Source: Flavobacteriaceae bacterium (GTDB taxonomy: Bacteria > Bacteroidota > Bacteroidia > Flavobacteriales > Flavobacteriaceae). Taken from it: DNA of 64,000 nucleotides. Made by a program: the position numbers and the translations under genes. The DNA lies in assembly GCA_012959395.1 (NCBI GenBank), contig DUDG01000024.1:1-64000 (forward strand). The letters are read 5' to 3'. Positions within the stretch are counted from its first letter, which is position 1, and every line of letters begins with the position of its first letter. The notes under the pieces are model-generated. The model had not been told where the DNA came from, searched no databases, and was given only the letters and a program-made list of their open reading frames with translations. Below are positions 39,093 through 49,027 of this stretch, piece by piece.

Positions 39093-40712
39093 ATGTCTAA
39101 ACCAAAATATATTTTTGTTACAGGTGGCGTAAGCTCTTCTTTAGGTAAGGGCATTATTTCGGCTTCTCTTGCTAAACTTCTTCAGTCCAGAGGCCTTAAT
39201 GTAACTATTCAAAAGCTTGATCCATATATCAATGTTGACCCCGGAACTTTAAATCCCTATGAGCATGGAGAGTGTTATGTGACTTCTGATGGTGCTGAAA
39301 CCGATTTAGACTTAGGTCATTACGAACGTTTTTTAAATGTTGAAACTTCTCAAGCCAATAATGTTACAACTGGAAAAATTTATCAGACTGTTATAGAAGA
39401 AGAGAGAAAAGGGAAGTTTTTAGGAAAAACAGTTCAAGTAATCCCTCATATTACAAATGAAATTAAAAGAAGAATACAGTTGTTAGGTAATAATAATTCA
39501 CTTGACGTTATAATTACTGAAATTGGAGGAACAGTTGGAGATATAGAATCGCTTCCCTATATAGAATCTGTAAGGCAATTAAGGTGGGAGCTTGGTAAAG
39601 CAAACAGTCTTGTTATCCACTTAACTTTAATTCCATATTTATCAGCGGCTAAAGAATTAAAAACTAAGCCTACTCAACACTCAGTGAAAACTTTAATGGA
39701 AAGTGGTATTAATGCTGATATTTTAGTTTGTAGAACTGAACATCAAATTTCAGATGAAATAAAAAATAAATTAGCATTATTTTGTAATGTAGAAGTGGAT
39801 TCAGTAATTCAGTCTATAGATGCTTCAACTATTTATGACGTCCCTTTGTTGATGAAAAAAGAAAAGTTAGACCAGGTCGTTTTAAGAAAGTTAGAAATCT
39901 CAAATTTCAAAGAAGCTAACTTAGAAAAGTGGACTGATTTTGTTAATAAATTAAAATTTCCTAAAAACACTATAAAGATTGGTCTTATAGGTAAATATGT
40001 TGAATTACAGGACTCATATAAATCTATTTTAGAATCGTTAATTCATGCAGGATCTATTAATGAAACTAAAGTTGAAGTTTGTTCAATTCATTCTGAATTT
40101 ATAGATAATGATCAAATTAATAATGAAATATCGAATTTTGATGGAGTAATTGTTGCTCCAGGTTTTGGATCAAGAGGAATTGAAGGTAAAATAAAAGCGA
40201 TTAAATGCGCAAGAGAAAATAACATTCCTTTTTTTGGAATATGTTTAGGAATGCAAATGGCTGTTGTTGAATTTGCTAGGAACATAATTGGATTAAAGGA
40301 TGCTAACTCTACTGAAATGAATAAAAAAACACTTAATCCTGTTATTTCATTAATGGAAGAGCAAAAAACCATATCTGAAATGGGTGGTACAATGCGTCTT
40401 GGATCTTGGGAATGTAATATAAACGAACAGTCTAAAGTGTTTGAAATATATAATTCTAAACTTATAAATGAAAGACATAGGCACAGATGGGAATTAAATA
40501 ATAATTATTTAAATCAATTAGAAAATGCAGGTTTAAATTCAGTTGGAATTAATGCTAAAACTGGATTAGTTGAAATAATTGAATTACCTGAAAATGATTG
40601 GTTTATTGGTGTTCAGTTCCATCCTGAATATCAAAGTACTGTAGAGATGCCACATCCTCTTTTTGTGTCATTTGTAAAAGCATGTTTAAGTTATAATAAA
40701 TCCAAAAAATAA
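39093..40712 (+). CDS. pyrG: CTP synthase
   Basis: A 539-residue CTP synthase, converting UTP to CTP with glutamine. The synthetase domain starts with FVTGGVSSSLGKGI (P-loop) and includes DPYINVDPGTLNPYEHGE. The class I amidotransferase domain carries the nucleophile in GICLGMQMA and the His/Glu in QFHPEYQS. Length is normal. yidC follows after two bases. Confidence 0.97.
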   Translation: MSKPKYIFVTGGVSSSLGKGIISASLAKLLQSRGLNVTIQKLDPYINVDPGTLNPYEHGECYVTSDGAETDLDLGHYERFLNVETSQANNVTTGKIYQTVIEEERKGKFLGKTVQVIPHITNEIKRRIQLLGNNNSLDVIITEIGGTVGDIESLPYIESVRQLRWELGKANSLVIHLTLIPYLSAAKELKTKPTQHSVKTLMESGINADILVCRTEHQISDEIKNKLALFCNVEVDSVIQSIDASTIYDVPLLMKKEKLDQVVLRKLEISNFKEANLEKWTDFVNKLKFPKNTIKIGLIGKYVELQDSYKSILESLIHAGSINETKVEVCSIHSEFIDNDQINNEISNFDGVIVAPGFGSRGIEGKIKAIKCARENNIPFFGICLGMQMAVVEFARNIIGLKDANSTEMNKKTLNPVISLMEEQKTISEMGGTMRLGSWECNINEQSKVFEIYNSKLINERHRHRWELNNNYLNQLENAGLNSVGINAKTGLVEIIELPENDWFIGVQFHPEYQSTVEMPHPLFVSFVKACLSYNKSKK

Positions 40713-40714
40713 AA

Positions 40715-42547
40715 ATGGAAGAGAATAAAATTGATCCATATCAAATTATAGGTTTAGGACTATTAATTGCTGCCATTTTTTGGTGGTTTAATTATACAAT
40801 GCCAGATCTAGAAAAAAAATCATTAGAAACAAAACAAACTGAACAGTCTTCGGAAGTTTCTTCAGAAGTATTAGAGATTGATAAAGCAGACGATTATGTG
40901 AATGTAAAAATTGATTCAAATGAGTCTGAGATTAATAACCAGAATCTAAATTTAAAAATTCAAACCGTTACAATTGAAAATGATGATTTACTATTAAAGT
41001 TTAATTCGAAAGGAGGATTATTGGTTGAAGCATTATTAAAAAATTACACTGATTATAATGGGGATCCTCTTTATATAGTTAAAGATGGAAATCAGGATTT
41101 AAGCTTAAAGTTTAATACTATTAATGGTCAGCAGATTAATACTTCTAAATATAATTTTACACCAGAGATTAGTAATATTAGCGGGGTCAAAGTGTTAAAG
41201 ATGTCCTTGGATTTTTTTGAAAATCAATCTATTGTTTTTGAATATAAGCTTCCTAAAGAAGGATTTATGTTAGATTTTTCTATCAAATCCTTTGGATTGT
41301 CAAATATTATAGATTCGAATGAGATTGTTGATTTAAATTGGGATTTAAAAGCTATTAGACAAGCTAAAAGTGTCGATTATGAAAATAGATATAGTCAATT
41401 GCTTTATCAGTTTGATGGAGATGATACTAATTATTTAAGTTCTTATACTGATAGTGATGAAAAAGAAGATGATGTTTCTTGGATTTCATATGGTCAACAT
41501 TTTTTTAATTCAATACTGATATTTGAAACTCCTGTTGATAATGCTTCTTTTGAATCTACTAAGCTTTTTGAAGAAGAAGGCAGGGATGTTTTGTATACAA
41601 AAAACTATAATTCAGTATTTCCAATAAATTTAGTTAGATCTGAGATTAACTCAAACATGAATTGGTATATAGGCCCAAACGATTATGATATTTTAAAAAA
41701 TTATCAAAATAATATTTCACAATCTATTTATTTTGGATGGGGTCTTTTTGGCTGGATAAATAGATTTATATATTTTCCATTATTTGGATTTTTAAGTAAA
41801 TATTTTTCTGCAGGACTGGCCGTAATTTTAATGACTATTATTACTAGATTGGCGATGTCTCCTGTAACTTATAGAACTTATGTTTCACAGGCTAGAATGA
41901 AAGTTATTAAACCAGAAATTACTGAGCTGAATAAAAAATATAAAAATGATGCGGTAAAAAAACAGCAAGAAACAATGAAGTTGTATAATAAAGCTGGTGC
42001 TAACCCACTTTTAGGTTGTGTTCCTGCTTTACTACAACTGCCTGTTTTTTATGCATTATTTTGCTTTTTTCCAATTGCTTTTCAACTTAGAGGAAAACCC
42101 TTTTTATGGGCTGATGATCTTTCTTCTTACGATGTGATAGCTGAATTGCCTTTTAGTATTCCATGGTATGGAGATCACGTAAGTCTTCTCCCAATTCTAG
42201 CTTCCATAGCTATATTTTTCTATACTATGATGTCTTCTGGTGCTCAAATGCAACAATCTCAGCCAGGGATGCCTAATATGAAATTTATAATGTACTTGAT
42301 GCCAGTTATGATGCTCTTTTTTTTCAATAATTATGCGAGTGCTTTTAGTTTGTATTATTTTATTTCTAATATTCTTACAATTTTAATTATGCTTTCTATC
42401 AAGTATTTTATTATTGATGAGGAAAAAATACATTTACAGATTCAAGAGAATAAGAAGAAACCTGTTAAACAAAATAGGTTTCAAAGAAAAATGCAAGAGA
42501 TGATGGATCAGGCAGAGCAACAGAGAAAATTACAGAATAGAAAATAG
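40715..42547 (+). CDS. yidC: Membrane protein insertase YidC
   Basis: A 610-residue YidC of the Gram-negative type: first membrane helix at about 8-27, a large periplasmic P1 domain (about 60-345), then the conserved insertase core of five helices with [58 protein letters not shown] and [21 protein letters not shown] highly basic tail (about 575-610) can bind ribosomes. It inserts proteins into the inner membrane alone or with SecYEG. Cotranscribed with pyrG (2-base gap). Confidence 0.96.
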   Translation: MEENKIDPYQIIGLGLLIAAIFWWFNYTMPDLEKKSLETKQTEQSSEVSSEVLEIDKADDYVNVKIDSNESEINNQNLNLKIQTVTIENDDLLLKFNSKGGLLVEALLKNYTDYNGDPLYIVKDGNQDLSLKFNTINGQQINTSKYNFTPEISNISGVKVLKMSLDFFENQSIVFEYKLPKEGFMLDFSIKSFGLSNIIDSNEIVDLNWDLKAIRQAKSVDYENRYSQLLYQFDGDDTNYLSSYTDSDEKEDDVSWISYGQHFFNSILIFETPVDNASFESTKLFEEEGRDVLYTKNYNSVFPINLVRSEINSNMNWYIGPNDYDILKNYQNNISQSIYFGWGLFGWINRFIYFPLFGFLSKYFSAGLAVILMTIITRLAMSPVTYRTYVSQARMKVIKPEITELNKKYKNDAVKKQQETMKLYNKAGANPLLGCVPALLQLPVFYALFCFFPIAFQLRGKPFLWADDLSSYDVIAELPFSIPWYGDHVSLLPILASIAIFFYTMMSSGAQMQQSQPGMPNMKFIMYLMPVMMLFFFNNYASAFSLYYFISNILTILIMLSIKYFIIDEEKIHLQIQENKKKPVKQNRFQRKMQEMMDQAEQQRKLQNRK

Positions 42548-42564
42548 TTTTATTACATTTATTT

Positions 42565-43761
42565 ATGCCTAATAGTAAAACACGTGTTGTTGTAGCTTTA
42601 TCAGGTGGGGTAGATTCAAGTGTTGCAGCTCACCTATTAGTTGAAAAAGGATATGAAGTAATTGGAATTTTCATGAAAAATTGGCATGATGATTCTGTTA
42701 CTATTTCTAATGAATGCCCATGGGTTGAGGATAGTTATGATGCAATGATTGTGGCTGACAAATTATCTATTCCTTTTCAAACAATTGATTTAAGTTCAGA
42801 TTATCAGAAAAAAATTGTTGATTACATGTTTAAAGAATATAAAAATGGCAACACTCCTAATCCAGATGTCTTATGTAATAGAGAAATTAAATTTGATATA
42901 TTCTTAAAAATCGCAATGAAGTTGGGAGCAGACTATATAGCAACAGGTCATTATTGCAGGGTTAAAAAAAATAATGATAATAAAGTATTTTATCAGTTAT
43001 TAGTTGGGAAAGATCAAAACAAAGATCAGTCCTATTTTTTATGTCAACTTTCTCAAGAACAGTTGAGTAAAACTATGTTTCCTATTGGTGAATTGAAAAA
43101 AAGCGAAGTTAGATTAATTGCTAAAAAAAAAGGCTTAATTACTGCTGAAAAAAAAGACTCTCAAGGACTTTGTTTTATAGGAAAAGTAAAACTTCCAGAC
43201 TTTCTTCAGCAAAAGTTAAAAATCAAAAAAGGAAAAGTTATCGAAATACCTTACGATAGTCATATTTATAAAACGGAGCAAGATTATAATGATCATTCAT
43301 TTGAAAATTTAAAAAAATTATCTAGACCATTTAAGTATAATTTATCTGACGGTAATATTATAGGAGAACATAATGGCGCTCATTTTTTTACTAATGGTCA
43401 AAGAAAAGGATTGGCAATTGGAGGTAAAAAAAATCCTTTATTTGTTATAAAAACAGATGTAATTAATAATATTATTTATGTAGGGGAGGGTAAAAGGCAC
43501 CCTGGCTTATTTAGAAAAGTTTTGTTTATTTCTAAAGATGATTTGCATCATGTTAGATCTGACAAGTCTTTTGAGTTAGAAGTAGGTATAAAATTTAAAT
43601 CTAGAATTCGATATCGTCAAGCCCTTCAGGATGTTTTATTGTATTTTAATAGTGATGGCGTATTTCTAGTGTTTAATAAAAAACAATTAGCAATTACTAG
43701 GGGTCAATTTGCAGTATGGTATAAAAATGATGAATTGATAGGATCTGGTGTTATTGATTAG
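42565..43761 (+). CDS. mnmA: tRNA-specific 2-thiouridylase MnmA
   Basis: A 398-residue enzyme that forms 2-thiouridine at U34 of Lys/Glu/Gln tRNAs. The PP-loop SGGVDSS is at residues 13-19. The two catalytic Cys residues lie in [11 protein letters not shown] and [11 protein letters not shown], and GHYCRV and DQSYFLC are family signatures. It carries a slightly extended middle region (about 225-255) compared with the roughly 370-residue E. coli enzyme. It ends the plus-strand run and is convergent with lysA, 65 bases apart, with no clear hairpin between. Confidence 0.95.
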   Translation: MPNSKTRVVVALSGGVDSSVAAHLLVEKGYEVIGIFMKNWHDDSVTISNECPWVEDSYDAMIVADKLSIPFQTIDLSSDYQKKIVDYMFKEYKNGNTPNPDVLCNREIKFDIFLKIAMKLGADYIATGHYCRVKKNNDNKVFYQLLVGKDQNKDQSYFLCQLSQEQLSKTMFPIGELKKSEVRLIAKKKGLITAEKKDSQGLCFIGKVKLPDFLQQKLKIKKGKVIEIPYDSHIYKTEQDYNDHSFENLKKLSRPFKYNLSDGNIIGEHNGAHFFTNGQRKGLAIGGKKNPLFVIKTDVINNIIYVGEGKRHPGLFRKVLFISKDDLHHVRSDKSFELEVGIKFKSRIRYRQALQDVLLYFNSDGVFLVFNKKQLAITRGQFAVWYKNDELIGSGVID

Positions 43762-43826
43762 TTATGTCTTAATTAAAACAAATGAAATATAAATGAATTT
43801 TATTGAAGCGCAATAAGACTGATATG

Positions 43827-45032
43827 TCAAAATTCTAATTCAATTTGATTTTTTAACAAGTCATCAATATTTTCTCTTTTTCTTATTTCAACTGCTTTAT
43901 TTTTATGAAATAGAATTTCAGATGGCTTGAATCTTGAGTTGTAATTACTTGCCATAGAAAAACAGTAAGCTCCTGCATTTTTAAAACTTAAAATATTTCC
44001 TTCGTATATTTTTGAAATTCTTTTATTAGTAGCAAATGTGTCAGTTTCACAAATATATCCAACAACAGAGTAGAATCTTTCAGAATCATCTGGGTTAGAT
44101 ATGTTTTTAATATGATGGTTTGAGCCATACATCATAGGTCTTATAAAATGATTAAAGCCAGTGTCTACTTGAGCGAATACAGTTGATGTAGTTTGTTTTA
44201 TTGAATTTACTGAGCATAAAAAATTACCAGCCTCACTAACTAAAAATTTTCCTGGTTCAAAAGCAAGGGTGAGGTTTTTCCCGTAATTCTTACAAAATTC
44301 ATTAAATCTTTTAGATAATTTCTCTCCTAACTCTTCAATATTAGTTTCATTATCTCCTAGAAAGTAAGGTACTTTAAAACCACTTCCAAAATCTATAAAC
44401 TCTAAATCTTCAAATTTAGAAGCAATTTCAAATAATATTTCTGCTGCATGTATAAACACTTCAATATCTAATATGTCACTTCCTGTGTGCATGTGTATCC
44501 CATTTACTTTGATATTTGTATTTTTTATGATTCTTAATAATAGTGGTATTTGATGGATGCTTATTCCGAACTTTGAATCTATATGGCCAACTGATATTTT
44601 ACTATTTCCTCCAGCCATTACATGGGGATTGATTCTTATGCAAATAGGAATTTCAGGATTAGAGCTGCCGAATTGTTCTAAAACACTTAGATTGTCAATA
44701 TTTATATTGACACCCATTTTAGCTACTGTTTGAATTTCTTCAATAGAAACTCCATTAGGTGTATAGATTATTTTTTCAACAGGAAAACCCGCTTTAATAC
44801 CTATCATTACTTCTTGAATAGAAACTGTATCTATTCCTGCGCCTAGTTTATTTATATATTTTAATATTGAAATATTTGATAATGCTTTAACTGCATAATT
44901 AATTTTTAAATTCTTTACAGATTTAAATGAATTTACGAGTCTATTGAACTGACTTTTTATTTTTCCTGCATCATATACATATGTTGGTGTACCAAATTTA
45001 CTGACAATATTTAATAGGTCTTTATTTTTCAT
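43827..45032 (-). CDS. lysA: Diaminopimelate decarboxylase
   Basis: A 401-residue PLP enzyme of fold type III, last step of lysine synthesis. PLP Lys49 is in NYAVKALSN; HMHTGSDI, DFGSGFKVPY, EPGKFLVSEAG and GYICETDTFA (the catalytic Cys region) are characteristic. Length is normal. A TAGATTTG box ends five bases before the ATG, so the transcript is probably nearly leaderless. dapD lies at 53.6 kb; the two are not in one operon. Confidence 0.94.
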   Translation of the reverse strand: MKNKDLLNIVSKFGTPTYVYDAGKIKSQFNRLVNSFKSVKNLKINYAVKALSNISILKYINKLGAGIDTVSIQEVMIGIKAGFPVEKIIYTPNGVSIEEIQTVAKMGVNINIDNLSVLEQFGSSNPEIPICIRINPHVMAGGNSKISVGHIDSKFGISIHQIPLLLRIIKNTNIKVNGIHMHTGSDILDIEVFIHAAEILFEIASKFEDLEFIDFGSGFKVPYFLGDNETNIEELGEKLSKRFNEFCKNYGKNLTLAFEPGKFLVSEAGNFLCSVNSIKQTTSTVFAQVDTGFNHFIRPMMYGSNHHIKNISNPDDSERFYSVVGYICETDTFATNKRISKIYEGNILSFKNAGAYCFSMASNYNSRFKPSEILFHKNKAVEIRKRENIDDLLKNQIELEF

Positions 45033-45037
45033 GATTG

Positions 45038-45045
45038 CAAATCTA
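45038..45045 (-). promoter_or_regulatory. -7 box for lysA
   Basis: Minus-strand TAGATTTG followed by CAATC and the ATG. The expected transcription start falls within a few bases of the start codon. Confidence 0.5.
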
Positions 45046-45159
45046 TATCATCACTTTAATTAATTATAATAAAAAAGGATTTATTATAAAAATAAAACAT
45101 TTTGTTATATATATAACATTATAAAAAGTATTCCTATCTAAATCTTTAGGTAATTGTTT

Positions 45160-45167
45160 TATCTTTG
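45160..45167 (+). promoter_or_regulatory. -7 box for sucC
   Basis: TATCTTTG, exact TAnnTTTG, 18 bases before the ATG at 45186. The earlier in-frame ATG at 45165 lies within this box and cannot be the start if the box is used. Confidence 0.5.
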
Positions 45168-45185
45168 TTTTATAATTTACAAAAG

Positions 45186-46379
45186 ATGAATTTACACGAA
45201 TATCAGGGAAAAAATATACTAGCTGAACATGGAGTTAATATACAAAGGGGGCGTGTTCTTTCGGATGTAAAGAATGTTTTAAGCGTTGCTGATGATTTGG
45301 TTAAAGAAACCGGAACAGGTTGGTTTGTTGTCAAGGCTCAAATTCACGCTGGCGGTAGAGGAAAAGGAGGTGGAGTTAAGTTAGCAAAAAGCCTGCAGGA
45401 ATTAAAGGGAGTTGTTTCTGATATTTTGGGGATGAATTTAATAACTCCTCAAACTTCAAAGAAAGGTAAATTAGTAAATAAAGTTTTGATAACAGAAGAT
45501 GTTTATTACCCTGGTGAGTTTGAGCCAGAAGAGTTTTATATTTCTATTTTATTAAATAGAAATACGGAAAAAAATATGATTATGTATTCTAGTGAAGGAG
45601 GAATGGATATTGAAGCGGTAGCTGAAAAAACACCAGAATTAATTTTTTATGAAGACATTGATCCTCTGTTGGGTATTCTTCCTTTTCAAGCAAGAAAAAT
45701 AGCTTTTAATTTAGGTCTTTCTGGCAAGGCTTTTATAGAAATGACCAAATTCATAACCTTGCTTTATAAGTCTTATGTTTCTTCTGATTCTTTACTTTTT
45801 GAAATTAACCCTGTATTGAAAACATCTGACAATAAAATTTTGGCTGTTGATGCAAAGGTTACATTAGATGATAATTCTTTGTTTCGTCATAAAGATTATG
45901 AATCTTGGAGAGATTTAAAAGAAGAGAATCCTGTTGAGATTGAAGCTAAAGAAGTAGGATTAAATTATGTTGATTTAGATGGAAATGTTGGCTGTATGGT
46001 TAATGGTGCTGGACTTGCTATGGCTACAATGGATTTGATTAAGCAATCTGGAGGTGAACCTGCTAATTTTCTAGACGTTGGAGGTACTGCAGATGCCAAA
46101 AGAGTTGAAGCTGCTTTTAGATTGATATTGAAAGATTCAAATGTTAAGGCAATACTTGTCAATATTTTTGGTGGGATAGTTAGGTGTGATCGAGTTGCTC
46201 AAGGAATTGTAGACGCATATAATAACATGGGTGATTTAATAAACATTCCTATAATTGTTAGACTTCAGGGTACTAATGCGGAAATTGCTAAACAAATCAT
46301 AGATCAATGTGAATTTAAAGTTTACAGTGCTGTAGAATTTCAAGAAGCTGCGGATAAGATAATGGAAGCCCTCAATTAA
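45186..46379 (+). CDS. sucC: Succinyl-CoA synthetase (ADP-forming) subunit beta
   Basis: A 397-residue beta subunit with MNLHEYQGKNILAEHGV start, the ATP-grasp region with QIHAGGRGKGGGVK, FEINPVLKT and DAKVTLDDN metal/ATP-binding parts, and the C-terminal CoA-ligase domain with FLDVGGTADAKRVEAAF and NIFGGIVRCDRVAQGI. Works in the TCA cycle with SucD, which is not adjacent here. The frame begins seven codons earlier at 45165, but the family start is at 45186. Its stop codon lies inside the first of two 20-base repeats that precede hsp20. Confidence 0.96.
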   Translation: MNLHEYQGKNILAEHGVNIQRGRVLSDVKNVLSVADDLVKETGTGWFVVKAQIHAGGRGKGGGVKLAKSLQELKGVVSDILGMNLITPQTSKKGKLVNKVLITEDVYYPGEFEPEEFYISILLNRNTEKNMIMYSSEGGMDIEAVAEKTPELIFYEDIDPLLGILPFQARKIAFNLGLSGKAFIEMTKFITLLYKSYVSSDSLLFEINPVLKTSDNKILAVDAKVTLDDNSLFRHKDYESWRDLKEENPVEIEAKEVGLNYVDLDGNVGCMVNGAGLAMATMDLIKQSGGEPANFLDVGGTADAKRVEAAFRLILKDSNVKAILVNIFGGIVRCDRVAQGIVDAYNNMGDLINIPIIVRLQGTNAEIAKQIIDQCEFKVYSAVEFQEAADKIMEALN

Positions 46380-46425
46380 CTGACATTTTGTCTATAAATA
46401 TTTAAAATTAACTGACATTTTGTCT
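46374..46425 (+). promoter_or_regulatory. Paired 20-bp direct repeats with GACAnnnTGTC palindrome upstream of hsp20
   Basis: The 20-base sequence AATTAACTGACATTTTGTCT occurs at 46374-46393 and again, identical, at 46406-46425. Each copy contains the inverted repeat GACA-TTT-TGTC. The 32-base offset is about three helical turns, so bound factors would sit on the same DNA face. The pair lies 70-120 bases before the hsp20 ATG, suiting an operator or activator site. The regulator is unknown. Confidence 0.65.
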
Positions 46426-46495
46426 TAATTTTTCATTTGGTATTTATTTTGTATAATTCAAATTGTTAAAATTTGTTTAATTTAAAATATACATT

Positions 46496-46918
46496 ATGAA
46501 CTTAATTAAAACACAATCATCTTTTTTGCCATTTATTTTTGATGAATTTTTTAAAAATAATTGGAATATAAATGTTCCAAATAATTCTTATAGCTATCCT
46601 TCTATTAATATAAAAGAGAATGATAAAGAATTTGTTTTAGAACTTGCTATGCCTGGAAAATGTAATAAGGATTTTAATATTGAAATTGAAAATAGGATAT
46701 TAAATATTTCAACTTTAAATGATAATCAAACTTCTGAATATAATTATAATATTCAAGAGTTTAATTATTCTTCTTTTAACAAGTCTTATGATCTTCCAGA
46801 GTCAATAGATTTAGAGAAAGTAGATTCATTATACAGAAATGGTATTTTGTCAATTACCCTACCTAAAAGAAAAGAATATCAAAGTATTCCTAAAAAAATA
46901 ATTGCTGTAAAAAAATAA
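46496..46918 (+). CDS. Small heat-shock protein, Hsp20/alpha-crystallin family
   Basis: A 140-residue small heat-shock protein. The N-terminal arm is followed by an alpha-crystallin domain (about 38-130) with YPSINIKENDKEFVLELAMPG, strands with RILNIST, a FNKSYDLPESIDLEKVDSLYRNGILSITLPK segment typical of the domain end, and a short tail. These proteins hold unfolding proteins during stress. Its upstream region has the paired 20-base repeats, and it ends at a strong bidirectional terminator shared with uvrB. Confidence 0.92.
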   Translation: MNLIKTQSSFLPFIFDEFFKNNWNINVPNNSYSYPSINIKENDKEFVLELAMPGKCNKDFNIEIENRILNISTLNDNQTSEYNYNIQEFNYSSFNKSYDLPESIDLEKVDSLYRNGILSITLPKRKEYQSIPKKIIAVKK

Positions 46919-46924
46919 TTTTAT

Positions 46925-46954
46925 AATGGGGGGTTAGTTAACTCCCCATTTTTT
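46925..46954. terminator. Bidirectional terminator between hsp20 and uvrB
   Basis: AATGGGG pairs with CCCCATT, extended inward by a G-U pair and GTTA/TAAC, giving a stem of about 10-11 bp flanked by T run downstream on the plus strand and by A-rich sequence upstream (T-rich on the minus strand). It lies between convergent genes and overlaps the last base or two of uvrB. Confidence 0.8.
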
Positions 46955-48917
46955 ATTCTTTTAATGTTTTAATAATATCCCTAAGTCTAGCAGCTTCTAT
47001 AAAATCTAAAGATTTAGCTGCACTTTCCATCTTAGTTCTATACTTTCTAATTTCTTTTTCTTTTTCTTTTTTAGATAAGTTTTTAGTTTTACTCATTATC
47101 ATTTTGTCGTCTTCTAATTTATCGGTTTGTGTTAAGAAGACATCGTTGATTGATTTATTTAATGGGGTTGGTGTTATATTGTTTTTAGTATTATATTTCT
47201 TTTGTTTATTTCTTCTATAATTAGTTTCATCAATAGTTTTTTGCATACTCTTAGTCTTTTTATCAGCATATAAAATAGCTTTCCCATTAACGTTTCTTGC
47301 AGCTCTTCCAATTGTTTGAGTTAATGATCGGTGGCTTCTTAAAAATCCTTCTTTATCAGCATCTAAAATAACTACAAGAGATACTTCAGGTAGATCTAAA
47401 CCTTCTCTTAATAAATTAACTCCGACTAATACATCAAATAATCCTTTTCTTAAACCCTGCATAATTTCTACCCTTTCAATAGTATCTATATCACTGTGAA
47501 TGTATCGACATCTTATATTAATTTTACTTAGAAACTTTACTAATTCTTCAGCCATTCTTTTTGTAAGGGTGGTTATTAAAATTCTTTCGTTTTTTTTAAC
47601 TATTATATGAATTTCATTTATTAGGTCATCAATTTGATTATTACTTGGTCTAATTTCTATTTGAGGATCTAAAAGTCCGGTTGGCCTAAGTATTTGTTCA
47701 ACAATAACCCCTTCTGTTTTAGTGAGTTCGTAATCAGAAGGTGTTGCGCTAACATAAATAACCTGATTCTGAACAAACTCAAATTCTTCGTATTTTAATG
47801 GTCTATTATCCATTGCTGCTGGAAGTCTAAAACCATACTCAACTAAATTTTCTTTTCTGCTGCGGTCTCCACCATACATTGCGTGAACTTGTGATAAAGT
47901 TACGTGACTTTCATCAACAATCATCAAGTAATCATCTGGGAAATAATCTAATAAACAAAAAGGCCTTGCCCCAGGTTCCCTGCCATCTATGTATCTAGAA
48001 TAGTTCTCAATACCAGAACAATAACCAAGTTCTTGAATCATTTCTAAATCAAAATTTGTTCTTTCTTCTAATCTTTTGGCTTCTAAAAATTTTCCAATTT
48101 CTTTAAAATAATTTATTTGATGCAATAAATCTTCTCTAATTTTATTCATTGCATTTTGCAAAACATCAGGTGATGTAGCAAACATATTTGCTGGGTATAT
48201 TGGTAGCTTTTCTAAAGATTCAAGAGTACTATTAGTTATTGGATCAAATTTTTCTATTATTTCAATTTCATCTCCAAAAAAATGAATTTTGAAAGCATAA
48301 TCGGCATAACTTGGAAATATATCAATTATATCACCTGATACTCTAAATGATCCACTTGTTAAATCAAAATTAGATCTTGAATAAAGACTTTGAACTAAAC
48401 TATGAAGAAATTTTGTTCTAGAAATAATTTGATTTTTTTCAATTTGAATAATATTTTTTTTAAACTCTGTTGGATTTCCGATTCCATATAAACATGAAAC
48501 AGAAGCAATTACTATAATATCTCTTCTTCCAGAGAGTAAAGATGAAGTTGTACTTAACCTTAGCTTTTCTATATCTTCATTAATTGATAAATCTTTTTCT
48601 ATGTATGTTCCTGTAACCGGTAGATATGCTTCAGGTTGATAGTAGTCGTAATATGAAACAAAGTATTCTACAGCATTATTTGGAAAATATTGTTTAAACT
48701 CTGAATATAATTGTGCTGCTAAAGTTTTGTTATGAGCCAAAACTAATGTTGGCTTATTGACTTCTTTAATTACATTAGCAACTGTAAAGGTTTTTCCAGA
48801 GCCAGTAACTCCTTTAAGAGTTTGAAATTTTTGATTATCCTCAATACCTAAAACTAGTTGATTTATTGCTTCAGGTTGATCTCCAGTTGGACTGTATTCT
48901 GATTGTAAATCGAACAA
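46953..48917 (-). CDS. uvrB: UvrABC system protein B
   Basis: A 654-residue UvrB, the helicase-like damage verification subunit of nucleotide excision repair. Motifs: YSPTGDQPEAI, P-loop GVTGSGKT (about 36-43), beta-hairpin region YYDYYQPEAYLP, DESH, helicase motif VI QTIGRAARN and the C-terminal UVR motif with KSLDFIEAARLRDII. No ATG is available. The longest frame starts with TTG at 48938, but this TTG is the end of a TAAATTTG -7 box (48936-48943), so the second TTG at 48917, giving MFDLQSEYSPTGDQ, is the better start. Divergent from the kinase-like gene. Confidence 0.95.
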   Translation of the reverse strand: MFDLQSEYSPTGDQPEAINQLVLGIEDNQKFQTLKGVTGSGKTFTVANVIKEVNKPTLVLAHNKTLAAQLYSEFKQYFPNNAVEYFVSYYDYYQPEAYLPVTGTYIEKDLSINEDIEKLRLSTTSSLLSGRRDIIVIASVSCLYGIGNPTEFKKNIIQIEKNQIISRTKFLHSLVQSLYSRSNFDLTSGSFRVSGDIIDIFPSYADYAFKIHFFGDEIEIIEKFDPITNSTLESLEKLPIYPANMFATSPDVLQNAMNKIREDLLHQINYFKEIGKFLEAKRLEERTNFDLEMIQELGYCSGIENYSRYIDGREPGARPFCLLDYFPDDYLMIVDESHVTLSQVHAMYGGDRSRKENLVEYGFRLPAAMDNRPLKYEEFEFVQNQVIYVSATPSDYELTKTEGVIVEQILRPTGLLDPQIEIRPSNNQIDDLINEIHIIVKKNERILITTLTKRMAEELVKFLSKINIRCRYIHSDIDTIERVEIMQGLRKGLFDVLVGVNLLREGLDLPEVSLVVILDADKEGFLRSHRSLTQTIGRAARNVNGKAILYADKKTKSMQKTIDETNYRRNKQKKYNTKNNITPTPLNKSINDVFLTQTDKLEDDKMIMSKTKNLSKKEKEKEIRKYRTKMESAAKSLDFIEAARLRDIIKTLKE

Positions 48918-48935
48918 AATAAAAATTAAGTTATT

Positions 48936-48943
48936 CAAATTTA
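48936..48943 (-). promoter_or_regulatory. -7 box for uvrB
   Basis: Minus-strand TAAATTTG, exact TAnnTTTG, ending 18 bases before the TTG start at 48917. It overlaps the alternative TTG start at 48938. Confidence 0.5.
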
Positions 48944-49006
48944 CAACAATAACTTTCCATATAAAATCAGAAAGATTTAAAATTATTTAAGAAATAATAA
49001 ATGAGT

Positions 49007-49014
49007 TAACTTTG
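49007..49014 (+). promoter_or_regulatory. -7 box for the kinase-like gene
   Basis: TAACTTTG, exact TAnnTTTG, 13 bases before the ATG at 49028. Confidence 0.5.
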
Positions 49015-49027
49015 AAAAAAATAATAT

